From assembly GCF_028583425.1 (NCBI RefSeq), contig NC_072802.1, positions 19,973,926-20,037,925 on the forward strand: 64,000 bases of DNA. The letters run 5' to 3'. This document shows positions 45,010 to 54,926 of this stretch, one piece after another (positions within the stretch are counted from its first letter, which is position 1; every line of letters begins with the position of its first letter). A program made the position numbers and the translations under genes. The DNA comes from Eublepharis macularius (taxonomy: Eukaryota; Chordata; Lepidosauria; Squamata; Eublepharidae). The notes under the pieces were generated by a model that saw nothing but the letters and a program-made list of their open reading frames with translations, did not search any database and was not told the DNA's origin.

Positions 45010-46445
45010 CTTCAGAAGGTGGGTGTACTCAAAGCCTCAGAAGATGAACTTGGTGGTCAGGTAGGTTTGTATGGGAATAAGTGGTCCTTAAGGTAATGCT
45101 GATCTCAAACTGTATAGGGCTTTAAACAACACCTTCATTTGGGCCTGGAAACAAACTGGGAGTTAGTATAAATGTACTCACACTGGAATGCTATGGTCTC
45201 TATAACCTGCTCCAGTCAACATCCTGGATGCAGCATTCTGTACCAATTGAAGTTCTTGAACAGTTTTCAGGAGCAGCTCCATGTAGAACATATTGCAGTG
45301 ATGTAATCTAGATGTTACCAGGGCTTGCACCGCAGCGGACAAATCTTTTCTGCCCAGGAAAGCCATAGCTGGCTAACCAATCAAAGCTGGTAAAGGTACT
45401 CCTGGCCACAGCTGCCACTTGCTTATCCAGCAGTAAGATGAAATATACCTGTTCCTTCAAGGTGAGTACAACCCCATCCAGAATAGGAGACACCTTAAAT
45501 CCTGGGCCAGTCTTACTGATCACCAGTAGCTCTTCCATCTTGTCAGGATTAAACTTCATTCTATTAGACCACATCTGTCCTAAAACTGCCTCCAGGGCTT
45601 TTACAGCCTCCCTGGGATCTCTGTTGGAAGTGTAAGACAGAGATGAGTGTCATCCACATGTTGATGACACCCCAACCCAAATTTCTGGATGACCTGGTGC
45701 AGCAGTTTCATATAGATGTTAAAGGACATGGGAGACAAGATGGAACCCTGTGGGATTCCATAGTCCAAGGGCCAAGGAGTCACGTAACACTCCCCCCGTG
45801 CCACCTTCTCCCTTCCAGCTAATACCTAAATCACTGCACAACAGTGCCTCCCAATCCCAACCCTAAATAGTGGTCCAAAAATACGTGATTGATTGTATTG
45901 AAAGTCACTGAGAGGTTCAGGAGAATCAGGAGGGTCACTCTCTCCCAGGGCTTTTTTTCTGGGGAAAGAGGTGGTGGAACTCAGTGGGTTGCCATCAGAG
46001 AAAATGGTCACATGGCCGGTGGCCCCGCCCCCTGACCTCAAGACAGAGGGGAGTTGAGATTGCCCTCCACGTCAGCATCTAAACTCCCCTCTGTCTGGAG
46101 ATCAGGGGGCGGGGCCACCAGCCATGTGACCATTTTCAAGAGGTTCTGGAACTCCGTTCCTCCACGTTCCTCCTGAAAAAAAGCCCTGCTTTCTCCTTAT
46201 CCACCTCCCAGCACAGATCACCTGCCAGAGCAACTGGGGCTGTTTCAGTCCCGTATGCAAGCATGAAGTCAGACTGGAGAGATAATTTCCCAGTCTTCAT
46301 CCAGGAAATCCTGAAGTTGGCCACCCATAAGCAATGGCATTCATAGTCAGGATCCCATCCTGGCAACACCCAGGTCTCTGGTTCAGAACCTCTTGATGGT
46401 TTAATTCCCAGTACCAGACGTGTTAAGGGCCCCAGGCCTTAACCA
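45010..46445 (-). mobile_element. L2-like LINE, RT to C-terminus, interrupted by MITE copy 11
   Basis: Read on the minus strand, in order: YGTETAPVALAGDLCWEVDK (right of the MITE), GIPQGSILSPMSFNIYM, a HVDDTHLCL active-site box, MKFNPDKMEELLV, then VTSRLHHCNMFYMELLLK and LQLVQNAASRML. This covers most of the reverse transcriptase and the C-terminal region, with frame changes. The endonuclease is absent. It is the longest coding LINE relic in the window. Confidence 0.85.
45946..46188 (-). mobile_element. M1 MITE, copy 11
   Basis: 243 bp. The 8-bp duplication is CTCTCTCC / CTTTCTCC (one mismatch). Inserted in the LINE reverse transcriptase region. Confidence 0.9.
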
Positions 46446-46484
46446 GGGAACCTCATCTTTGGCTTCTGTCTTGGCTTAGAGATC

Positions 46485-47460
46485 CAGAGGAGTTAGCCGT
46501 GTTAGTCTGTGTAGCAAAATAGTTAAGAGTCGAGTAGCACCTTTAAGACTATCCAACTTTATTGTAGCATAAGCTTTCGAGAGCCACAGAGCTCTTTGTC
46601 AGATGCATGGAGGGTATGAAAAAACTGACTAGAGATATATAGGTGGTGAGGGGAGGGGGGAGAGGGTGCAGGGAGTGAGGGTCATGTAAATGTAAATAAA
46701 TTACAAGAAGTCATGAAAGAGGTGGAATGCACAATCCAGACTGGGTGTGACCCCTCCCTTCCATGGCAGAATCTGAATAGAATGCCTGAAGGCAGTTACT
46801 TTTGGTAATGAGATAACCATTCATAGTCTCTATCCAAGTTTGTCTGAGTCAAATTTACATATGAATTCCAATTCAGCAGCTTCCCATTTGATTTTGTTTT
46901 TGAAATGTTTCTGTTGAAATATGGTGACCTTTAAGTCCTTGATGGAATGTCCTGGTAGATTGACGTGCTCTCCCACTGGTTTCTGGATGTTGCTATTTTA
47001 AATGCCAGATTTGTGTCCATTTATTCTTTTGTGCAGAGGTTGGCTGGTTTGTCCAATGTACAGAGCAGATGAACATTGTTGGCACATGAGGGCATATATC
47101 ACATTGGAGGATGAGCAGCTGTAAGAGCCAGAGATAGTGTAGTTAACACCATTAGGTCCTGTAATCATATTTTCTGGGTAGATATGAGGGCAGAGTTGGC
47201 ATCTGGGTCTGTTGCAGGGTCTGGTACCTGTGTTGGTGACTCTGTTAGCCAGTTCAGTGTAGCCAGTACATTTACATGGCCCTCACTCCCTGCACCCTCT
47301 CCCCCTTTGCCTCACCTCCTATATATCTCTAGCCAGTTTCTTCATACCCTCCGTGCATCTGATGAAGAGAGCTGTGACTCTTGAAAGCTTATGCTACAAT
47401 AAACTTGGATAGTCTTAAAGGTGCTTCTGGACTCTTTACTATTTTGGTTTAGAGAGACTC
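46485..47460 (-). mobile_element. Penelope-like element, GIY-YIG endonuclease end, with inverted terminal repeats
   Basis: The minus strand of about 46960-47140 reads NVIYALMCQQCSSALYIGQT, then SQPLHKRINGHKS, the GIY-YIG nuclease signature of Penelope-like retroelements, followed by PVGEHVNLPGHSIKDLKVTI and AAELEFICKFDSDK. The RT domain is missing. A terminal repeat of about 200 bp is present at the left (46490-46700) and again inverted at the right (47260-47460), with GAAAGCTTATGCTACAATAA in both. A CTGATGA-hairpin-GAAA segment lies at 47359-47386. Confidence 0.8.
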
Positions 47461-47993
47461 TGATGACGTTTCTTCTCCACTAGCAGCTGCGACAGTCCAC
47501 TATCTACTGATACCCTCTGCTAGGAATAAGTATTTGTTTTATCTTACTTCTCATGTGAACCATGAGCTTGTATCCAGCTCTGGCCGAAGGAGAGAAGTGC
47601 AATTTTATCTTGTACAGCTGGAGGTTGCATGGATCAAACCTCTTACAGCTGGTCCTGGAAGCTGTTGCCTCAGGCATGTGGCAGCATCAGATGTTATGCA
47701 ACATGATGACAGGAGAGCTAAAGCGCCAAGCATTGTCTGTCCTGTAGGTTTCCAGCACAGACAATGTTAAGGGAGAGCCTTGAAGTTGTGGAATTGGTCA
47801 CCCCATTCAGAAGGTTAAATGAGGCACAGTATCTATATAAAGGAAGTCAATAGCCAGGAGCTTCTTCTGCAATGACTGAAAGCCGAAGGAAGAGCTGGGA
47901 AATTATATTGAGACCGGAAAAGGCTGGGGAAGGAAAAAGGCCTAGAAGCCTCATCCAGGCCTCGAGATCATTGACATGGTTGAGGGCAGTGCA
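47461..47993. other. intergenic, nothing recognised
   Basis: Unique-looking. Short frames carry no known motif. Confidence 0.5.
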
Positions 47994-48044
47994 GGTAACA
48001 CCAGGGCTTTTTTTCAGCAGGAACGCAGTGGAACGGAGTTCTAG

Positions 48045-49223
48045 TGTCAGGGCTTGCCGCAGCTGCCGCTGGGCGTGACACTGGGCGGTCTGCTCCTGAC
48101 GTCACAGGGGGGCCAGGGACTCTGCAGGACCCTGCTCTGTGGAAGGAGGGGCGGTATACCTCACCCAGACTCCCTCTCAGTCCACTCACTGGCCTGCTCA
48201 ACCTGGCCTGCTTACCTTCTGCGTCCTCCTTCATCTCCTCCTTCCAGAACTCGCCTCCACCCTTGCATCCTACTGCTCTCACTCCACACCATCACTCCTC
48301 ACTCACACCCACCACCGCAGAGCTCTTCCCAGCCACCCTTTATAGGGTTTCCTTTCTCCACCCCGCCCTCCTTCCAGGCTTGTTCCCTCTCCTGACGGGG
48401 CCCAGCTGTGCATTCCTCCAGGTGTTTCCCTCCAACCACTAATCCCTCCTGGGCCCTTTTGCCATGCTGGCAGGGTGGGGTTGAGTGCGAGCCATCCCCA
48501 GCTGAGGGCTCCTTGGCCTTGCTCACGAGGAGCTGCCCCGGCCAGCCTCTGTGCTATTGGGCTTGCCTGGCCTTGCTCCCGAGGAGCTGCCCCAGCCAGC
48601 CTCTGAGCTACAGAGCTTGCCTGGCCCTGCTCACGAGGAGCTGCCCCAGCCAGCCCTTGTGCTATTGAGCTTGCCTGGCCTTGCTCACGAGGAGCTGCCC
48701 CAGCCAGCCTCCGTGCTATTGGGCTTGCCTGGCCTTGCTCATGAGGTGCTGCCTTAGCCAGCTTCTGCGCTGCCAGCTCAGCAATGCTGGGCGGGGTTAC
48801 CCATCTCCTCCCCCAGAATGCCTGTGGCAGCCCCCCCTGGAGAGGCTTGGCTTCTAGCAACTCCTGAGCCAGGCTGCTGTCTTCTAGCCATGGTGTGGCT
48901 CTGGGCTGCAGCGGCGGCATCCTCTCCCTGCCAGGTAAGGGCTCTGCTTGGGTTGCTGCTGCTGCTGCTGGATCCACCTTCTCCCTGCTGTGTCCCTTTC
49001 CCTCCGGCCTGCTTAGCCCCCTCTCTTCCCCCTGGAGGGTGGGGCTGGGTGGTTTCTCCTTGCCCCCTCCACCCCTCTGAGGTACTGGCCTTTTGCCCCT
49101 TCCCCATGGAGTAGGTAGGTTCTGGCCCTGGTTGCCAGCTTGGGGGGTGGAGTTGCTGCCATCCTTTTGTCTCCTGCTGTTCCCTCTTGTCAAGTCTGGG
49201 GGCTGGGGCTCAGACCCCGGACA
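48045..49223. mobile_element. solo LTR, 1179 bp, GC-rich, with internal tandem repeats
   Basis: Tips TGTCAGGG and CCCCGGACA (TG...CA), flanked by a perfect 5-bp duplication TCTAG. A TATA-like CTTTATAGGG is at about 48338 on the plus strand. The interior is unusually GC-rich and holds a 54-bp minisatellite. No gag, pol or env sequence is present. The exact duplication suggests it is fairly young among the fossils here. It could be a Ty3/gypsy or ERV LTR; not resolved. Confidence 0.85.
48515..48775. repeat. 54-bp minisatellite inside the LTR
   Basis: Nearly five units of CCTTGCTCACGAGGAGCTGC plus CCCAGCCAGCCTCTGTGC plus TATTGGGCTTGCCTGG, with minor variants. Because 54 is a multiple of three, long open frames appear on both strands (for example 48303-49193, minus) with an 18-residue repeat; these are artefacts of the repeat. 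Confidence 0.9.
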
Positions 49224-49435
49224 TCTAGTACTTCTTGAAAGTGGTCACATGGCCGGTGGCCCCACCCCCTGATCTCCAGACAGAGGGGAGTTGAGATTGC
49301 CCTCCGAGGGCAATCTCAACTCCCCTCTGTTTGGAGAACAGAGGGCGGGGCCACCGGCCATGTGACCATTTTCTCCGAGGGCAACCCACTGAGTTCCGCC
49401 ACCTCTTTTCCCAGAAAAAAAGCCCTGGGTAACAC

Positions 49436-49773
49436 TATCTGCGTCTTCTAGGTACTGGGCATTCAAACCCACAGCAGCAAGACTTGCTCCTTGAATCTCC
49501 TCTCTGATCATTTGGGGAGTGACCATGTGTGATTATGGAGTCTGACATGTTAGCTGAGACAGTGTAATGCCGAGAAAGCTTTTCCTGATGATCCCACCAT
49601 GAACAGAGGAGGAGTTAGGGAGGAGGGAGAAAGTGCAAACAAATCCAATCTCGCTCTTACTTGGGTTTCTTCTGCCAGGCTATTTTAGCTGGTGGCTTAA
49701 CCACAACCCCCTATCACTCAAGCCAAGTCTCTGACTGAAGTTTCTGAGAAAGGTTCACAGCTAACAGCACCCA
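49436..49773. other. intergenic, nothing recognised
   Basis: Nothing recognised. Confidence 0.5.
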
Positions 49774-50758
49774 TGTGGGAAATTGATTTAATGAAAGAGA
49801 TTTTATGTACCTTATGTGCCTTCTATCACTGTTATGCACTTTTATTATTCTCAGGAGCTAATGTAGTATTTGTAACGCAACTTGCAAGAAAATGAAACTT
49901 GAAACAAAAGACCAAAGCAAAATGTATGTTATACATGTAGATTACTGTGAAAAGTAAGATCAAAGTACTGTGAAGCTTGCCACCAGGTAGATTGCGCTTA
50001 ATAAGTTTAATAAGCACCTGCTTGTTTTCTGACACCTGTTCCTTACTTGACAGAGAAACCCCTTTGTGAAACTGTCCATTCAAAATGTTGCAATGAAAGC
50101 TAGCTAGATTAGCAAAACCTCTCAAGGCTGAGAGAGGAAACCACAAAGCAGAGAAGGGGTACTGAATGTAACTATAAGCACATTCCTAGGGAAGGAGAGC
50201 GCTTCTCTCCCACGGAACCCAGAGAAATATTCTCCGCTTGAAGCCCACAAGGTTGCCAGAACCAACAATGGGGCACCTTTACTAAACGTTACATATACCA
50301 AAGGAATGGACATGAATGAGAAGCCTATGAAAGAGATGGGTGAGAAAGGAAGGAAGATGTTCCTTTCAGAGATAAAACCAAGGACAGATAAGATAAAGAA
50401 ATAGCAATCGGGTAATGCTGTAACTATGCTGTTGACCTAAGTTGTTTCTTCCAATCAGAATACCCTTAGACACTTGTATCATGAGAGGTGGTCGCCCACT
50501 TGAGCCATTGGGGGGCCACTGTGTTTTCTGAGCCAATAGAATAACAAATATTATAATTAACCAAAAGGTATTAATTGCTTTGTACTGCTATTGTAGCTTT
50601 GATGAGCGTTGGACACAAGGGGGCCTTTTACTCTTTGTGTAACCATCGTTCCCCCACCGTTTAATAAACGGTTATAGATTGCTTCATCTGCAGGCCTCTG
50701 CGTCTGTCTCTTATTATGATTGGCTAAGGGACATTTGGGACACCAGTTGTGTCCAACA
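49774..50758 (+). mobile_element. probable solo LTR, 985 bp, ERV class II-like
   Basis: Tips TGTGGGA and TCCAACA are inverted repeats (6 of 7). The flanks are CACCCA and CCCCCA, a probable 6-bp duplication with one change, as seen with beta-type (class II) retroviruses. AATAAA lies at about 50662 followed by about 90 bases of R/U5-like sequence (GCCTCTGCGTCTGTCTCTTA). No internal region. The left boundary is the weaker one. Confidence 0.62.
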
Positions 50759-51206
50759 CCCCCATGGATTGTGATTGTGTGTGTGTTTTGGCAATCCTAG
50801 ATCTTTATTGATGGTTTCATAGGGATCGGGGAGCTTCAGGAACAACTCTTGGGATGGGTTAATTGGGGATCCTCTTCAGGGTCTTGCAAAGCATGCCTTT
50901 CCCCTGAGAAGCATAGCACAATTGAATTCCTGAATATGCACCCAAGGCTAAGCTCAAGACTTGCTTGTGCTGCCCCTGAATACTTTCTGCACTCCTAGTT
51001 GAACCCACACCATTCTCTGGGTTCCTCAGAACTTCAGGCTTTCAAAAGGCTATCAACATTATGCTTGAGGAAGAACCTCTAAATTCAAATGTTGCATTAT
51101 ATGAAATTTGGAAATAATTGAACAGATGGATGCACAAGTATCTCCTTCACCCTCATTCCTATGACACTTTGCCAGTCATAGAGAAATACATCTCACTTTC
51201 CTCTTA
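50759..51206. other. intergenic, nothing recognised
   Basis: Nothing recognised. Confidence 0.5.
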
Positions 51207-51214
51207 ATTCCTAC

Positions 51215-51475
51215 CAGGGCATTTTTTCTGGGAAAAGAGGTGGTGGAACTCAGTGGGTTGCCCTCGGAGAAAATGGTCACATGGCTGGTGGCCCCGCCTC
51301 CTGATCTCCAGACAGAGGGGAGTTTAGATTGCCCTCTGTGCTGCTCAGCGGCACGGAGGGCAATCTCAACTCCCCTCTGTCGGGAGATCAGGGGGCGGGG
51401 CCACCAGCCATGTGACCATTTTCAAGAGGTTCCGGAACTCCATTCCACCGCATTCCAGCTGAAAAAAAAGCCCTG
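51215..51475 (-). mobile_element. M1 MITE, copy 13
   Basis: 261 bp with a perfect 8-bp duplication ATTCCTAC. It is the copy nearest CNKSR2, about 1.4 kb upstream of the start codon; no further copy is seen downstream. Confidence 0.93.
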
Positions 51476-51483
51476 ATTCCTAC

Positions 51484-52449
51484 AGATGTTTCATCCCAGC
51501 AGGTTACATGGAGTGGCAACTATGAATGCCATGCTATCCAATATCGAAAATTGTCTGGTCATGCTGAGAGAGAGGAAGAGGTTCTTTGCAAGAAGCAGGA
51601 GCGATGTGGCGCTCCATTTATTTTTTTCTCTTTCTCTCTTTTCCATGACAGAGAGTATCTTGCAGCCAGACACCTGGGATAGGGAATGAGCAATCATCGC
51701 AGGATATGCTCTTGCTTAATCGTATTACAAGGAGCATGTTCTATTCTCTATGAAATAATGAAGGTCCCCAAAGGGTCTTGGCAGCACACCTGCTTGAGAA
51801 ACGAATCATGTAGAGAGATTAGTCTTGTAATGTTCTATCCAAAAGTTTAGCATCTGCCCAGTTTACAAATATGACCTTCCTGGTGGGTTTCCAAAGGAAC
51901 GAAATCCGGTTAGCAGCCCAATCTCATCAGGGGCTGCCTTTGGATAAGTATATTTTGCAGGTCATGGCTAGTGGCCGAAGAAGAGCCTTCCAATCAGCTG
52001 TGGGTTTCCTCTGCCATAAACGAGGCATGCAATTAAGGGAAGACATGGCAGGGGGGAGGGGGTGGTCCTAAACATGGTTGGGAGGGAAAAGACTTTCACT
52101 TGAGAGGAGCGATTCTACCTTGGTATGACTCCCTCTCCTGTGTCTGACATTTGGAAATACTTGATTATAGATTCTGGAGACATCCTGCATTGTGAATCTG
52201 GAGCCACTCAGCATTTTTGCCAGCTGCCAAACACTCTGGTGCTTTCTTTTAATTTGTCAGTGACAATCAGCATATTTGCCACCAAGCCGAGACAAGCTGC
52301 TATCAAGTTCCAGCGAGCAATATTGTCGGTGTTATTTCTGTCTTATTTTCTTTTTCGCTCTCCTCCCTCCCTCCCTCCCCACCCTGCAACATGCATGATC
52401 TTGGAGCTAGTCAAAACCCAAGCTGGGAGGAGGCTGAAGCTGAAGTGTG
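51484..52449. other. upstream flank of CNKSR2, repeat-free
   Basis: No interspersed repeat recognised. The 52130-52450 part, with CAGTGACAATCAGCATATTTG-like sequence and a CCTC run at about 52360, looks like unique regulatory-type DNA, but I cannot test conservation here. Confidence 0.45.
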
Positions 52450-53104
<655 letters not shown>

Positions 53105-53531
53105 TGACTGAGAGACACGACTGAACGGAGAAGCTGGTTCATTTGACACTCCCGGGTAACGTGCCGCTGGAATCTGTTGGCCAACAGCTGATGCATATGT
53201 GAGCACAAATGCTGACAGAACTGTAGACCCTGTTTGCGCCTTAAGAAGGCACCCTTTAGTCATTGCACGGTGTAATGATCTGATGCCTGGCTGTCTTTAA
53301 ATTTGTCCTGATTAGCTCTGATATGCTCGGAACAGGTGACTTGATGCAGTCGCTGTGCACGGTTGCAGCACTTCTGTATATAGTTTGGAAGGGTTCGAAG
53401 AGGCTGTTGAAGGAAGGATGGCATCCTGCACTCTTGAGCCGCACTCATCCTGATTAGAGTCGGGCTTGCCGGCTTTGCTCGTGGCTGTCTCTGTGTTTTG
53501 TTCCATGAGGACTGTTCTCGGAGAAAATCCC

Positions 53532-53552
53532 CCCAGCACCGTGGACAGTGCA
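53532..53552 (+). promoter_or_regulatory. RE1/NRSE (REST-binding) site, intron 1
   Basis: The sequence carries both half-sites of the 21-bp RE1 at canonical spacing: CAGCACC, two bases, then GGACAG-TGC. By eye it differs from the common consensus mainly at the outer T's, at the two spacer bases and at one C/T near the right. REST represses neuronal genes in non-neuronal cells through such sites, often in the first intron. Position 613 bp downstream of the donor of a neuron-biased gene makes a functional site plausible. Binding is inference. Confidence 0.75.
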
Positions 53553-54833
53553 GCCGTTGCCATATATGGAGAGTGCAAGGAGGAAGCAGGAAGGACTGCC
53601 TGCCTGAGAACAATCTTGCTGGGGAAACTCTTCAGGATAACTTGTCAGGAATGACAGGTTCTGTACCCCCCAACCTCAAACGTTGTGTTGTGCTACAGAG
53701 GAGAGCTGGGAAATGTTTTCCGTTTGGATACTCAAGCTGATGATAATGATGGGCACAATTTAGATAAAAGGCATAAAATACGCTTCTGATAACAAGCTGA
53801 TTTCTTCTTTCTAAGTTAAGAGGGGTGTGTGTGTATGCAGGAAGGTAATATAATATATGTCTGTAGAGGCATGCATTTTAAGGAAGGCTTGGCCTTACAC
53901 TGTAAGCAAGCACACAAATTGTCTGCAACAAGAAGCCTTAATGTTGCAAAAGGAACTCAGATGCAACATTTGGGTATACACGCACGCATGCACACAAATA
54001 ATTTCTCTGTCGAATAAATCGTTATCTACATCTCTCTCTGTTCATTACAATGCAGTGTGTGTATATATGCATGCATATATTACATGTACCATAAATGGAT
54101 TTTGTACTTCCCCTTTCCCTTTTTTTAAAACAATGTTTTGGGTTGCTATTAACTCAAGGCATGTTTTTTAACTTCTTTGAAATTGAAATACACAAAGCAA
54201 AGCCTTTAATGCCCAAAGGTTCAGCATATGCACAAAATGTAATATGCAGTATACCATTCAGCTTATTTTGATATATAGACTGAATTGCAGAAATAATTTT
54301 TTTGTATTGCATATGATAATTCTAAATTATTGTGTGCATGGTGGACTTTCCTTTTCTATCCTTCCACGCCAATAATGTATACAAATGTTCCGGTCAATGA
54401 AGCAGTAACTGGTATATACGCAGACCCTCAACTTATATTATTGACCTGGTGGAAGATCTAAAGAATCCACTGAATTGTTTTCTCAGTTGAGAGGCTCATT
54501 ATACCAAACTACCTTAGCGAGGAAAGGAGGGTCTTGAAATTACTAGGTGCATAGACAGTTCTAGTTGATATTTTGGAAACAGGACTATTGGAACCTAAAG
54601 AAAAATCTTACTCTCTGTAGATTCTTGTTCATGTCTTCAGCGTTATTTTGGAAAGTGAGAATGTTGTCATTTCCCCACTTGATGTGACAGAAGGCCACAA
54701 TGCAACTGGTAGGAAAAAACAGAGTTTGTCACCAATTTCAGAATAAATCTTGGCATCCTTGTATGTTAGATAGTTAGAAAAGACTATCCTCCACTGGTTG
54801 AATTTGCAGCTTCCCTCACCTCCAGATATGCGT
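53553..54833. other. intron sequence, nothing recognised
   Basis: Unique-looking, moderately AT-rich. No repeat or exon recognised. Confidence 0.5.
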
Positions 54834-54862
54834 GTATGTATATATATATATGTATATATGTA

Positions 54863-54923
<61 letters not shown>
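54834..54923. repeat. TA microsatellite
   Basis: About 45 TA units, with a few TG interruptions at the left. Open frames of YI/IY across it are artefacts. Confidence 0.97.

Positions 54924-54926
<3 letters not shown>

Larger units (their letters stand above)
48002..49427 (+). mobile_element. M1 MITE, copy 12, split by a solo LTR
   Basis: The left 43 bases (48002-48044) and the remainder (49224-49427) together make one standard copy. A perfect 8-bp duplication GGTAACAC lies at the outer ends (47994-48001 and 49428-49435). The LTR entered at TCTAG, so it is younger than this MITE. Confidence 0.92.

Noticed and set aside
48303-49193. 296-codon minus-strand open frame with 18-residue repeats, looking like a repetitive protein
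   Set aside because: It lies wholly inside a solo LTR and exists because of a stop-free 54-bp minisatellite and high G+C; plus-strand frames across the same repeat are equally long for the same reason.
53260-53613. Overlapping minus-strand frames of 60-117 codons after exon 1
   Set aside because: No known motif, several frames overlap, and they lie antisense across the RE1 region in an intron; most likely chance.
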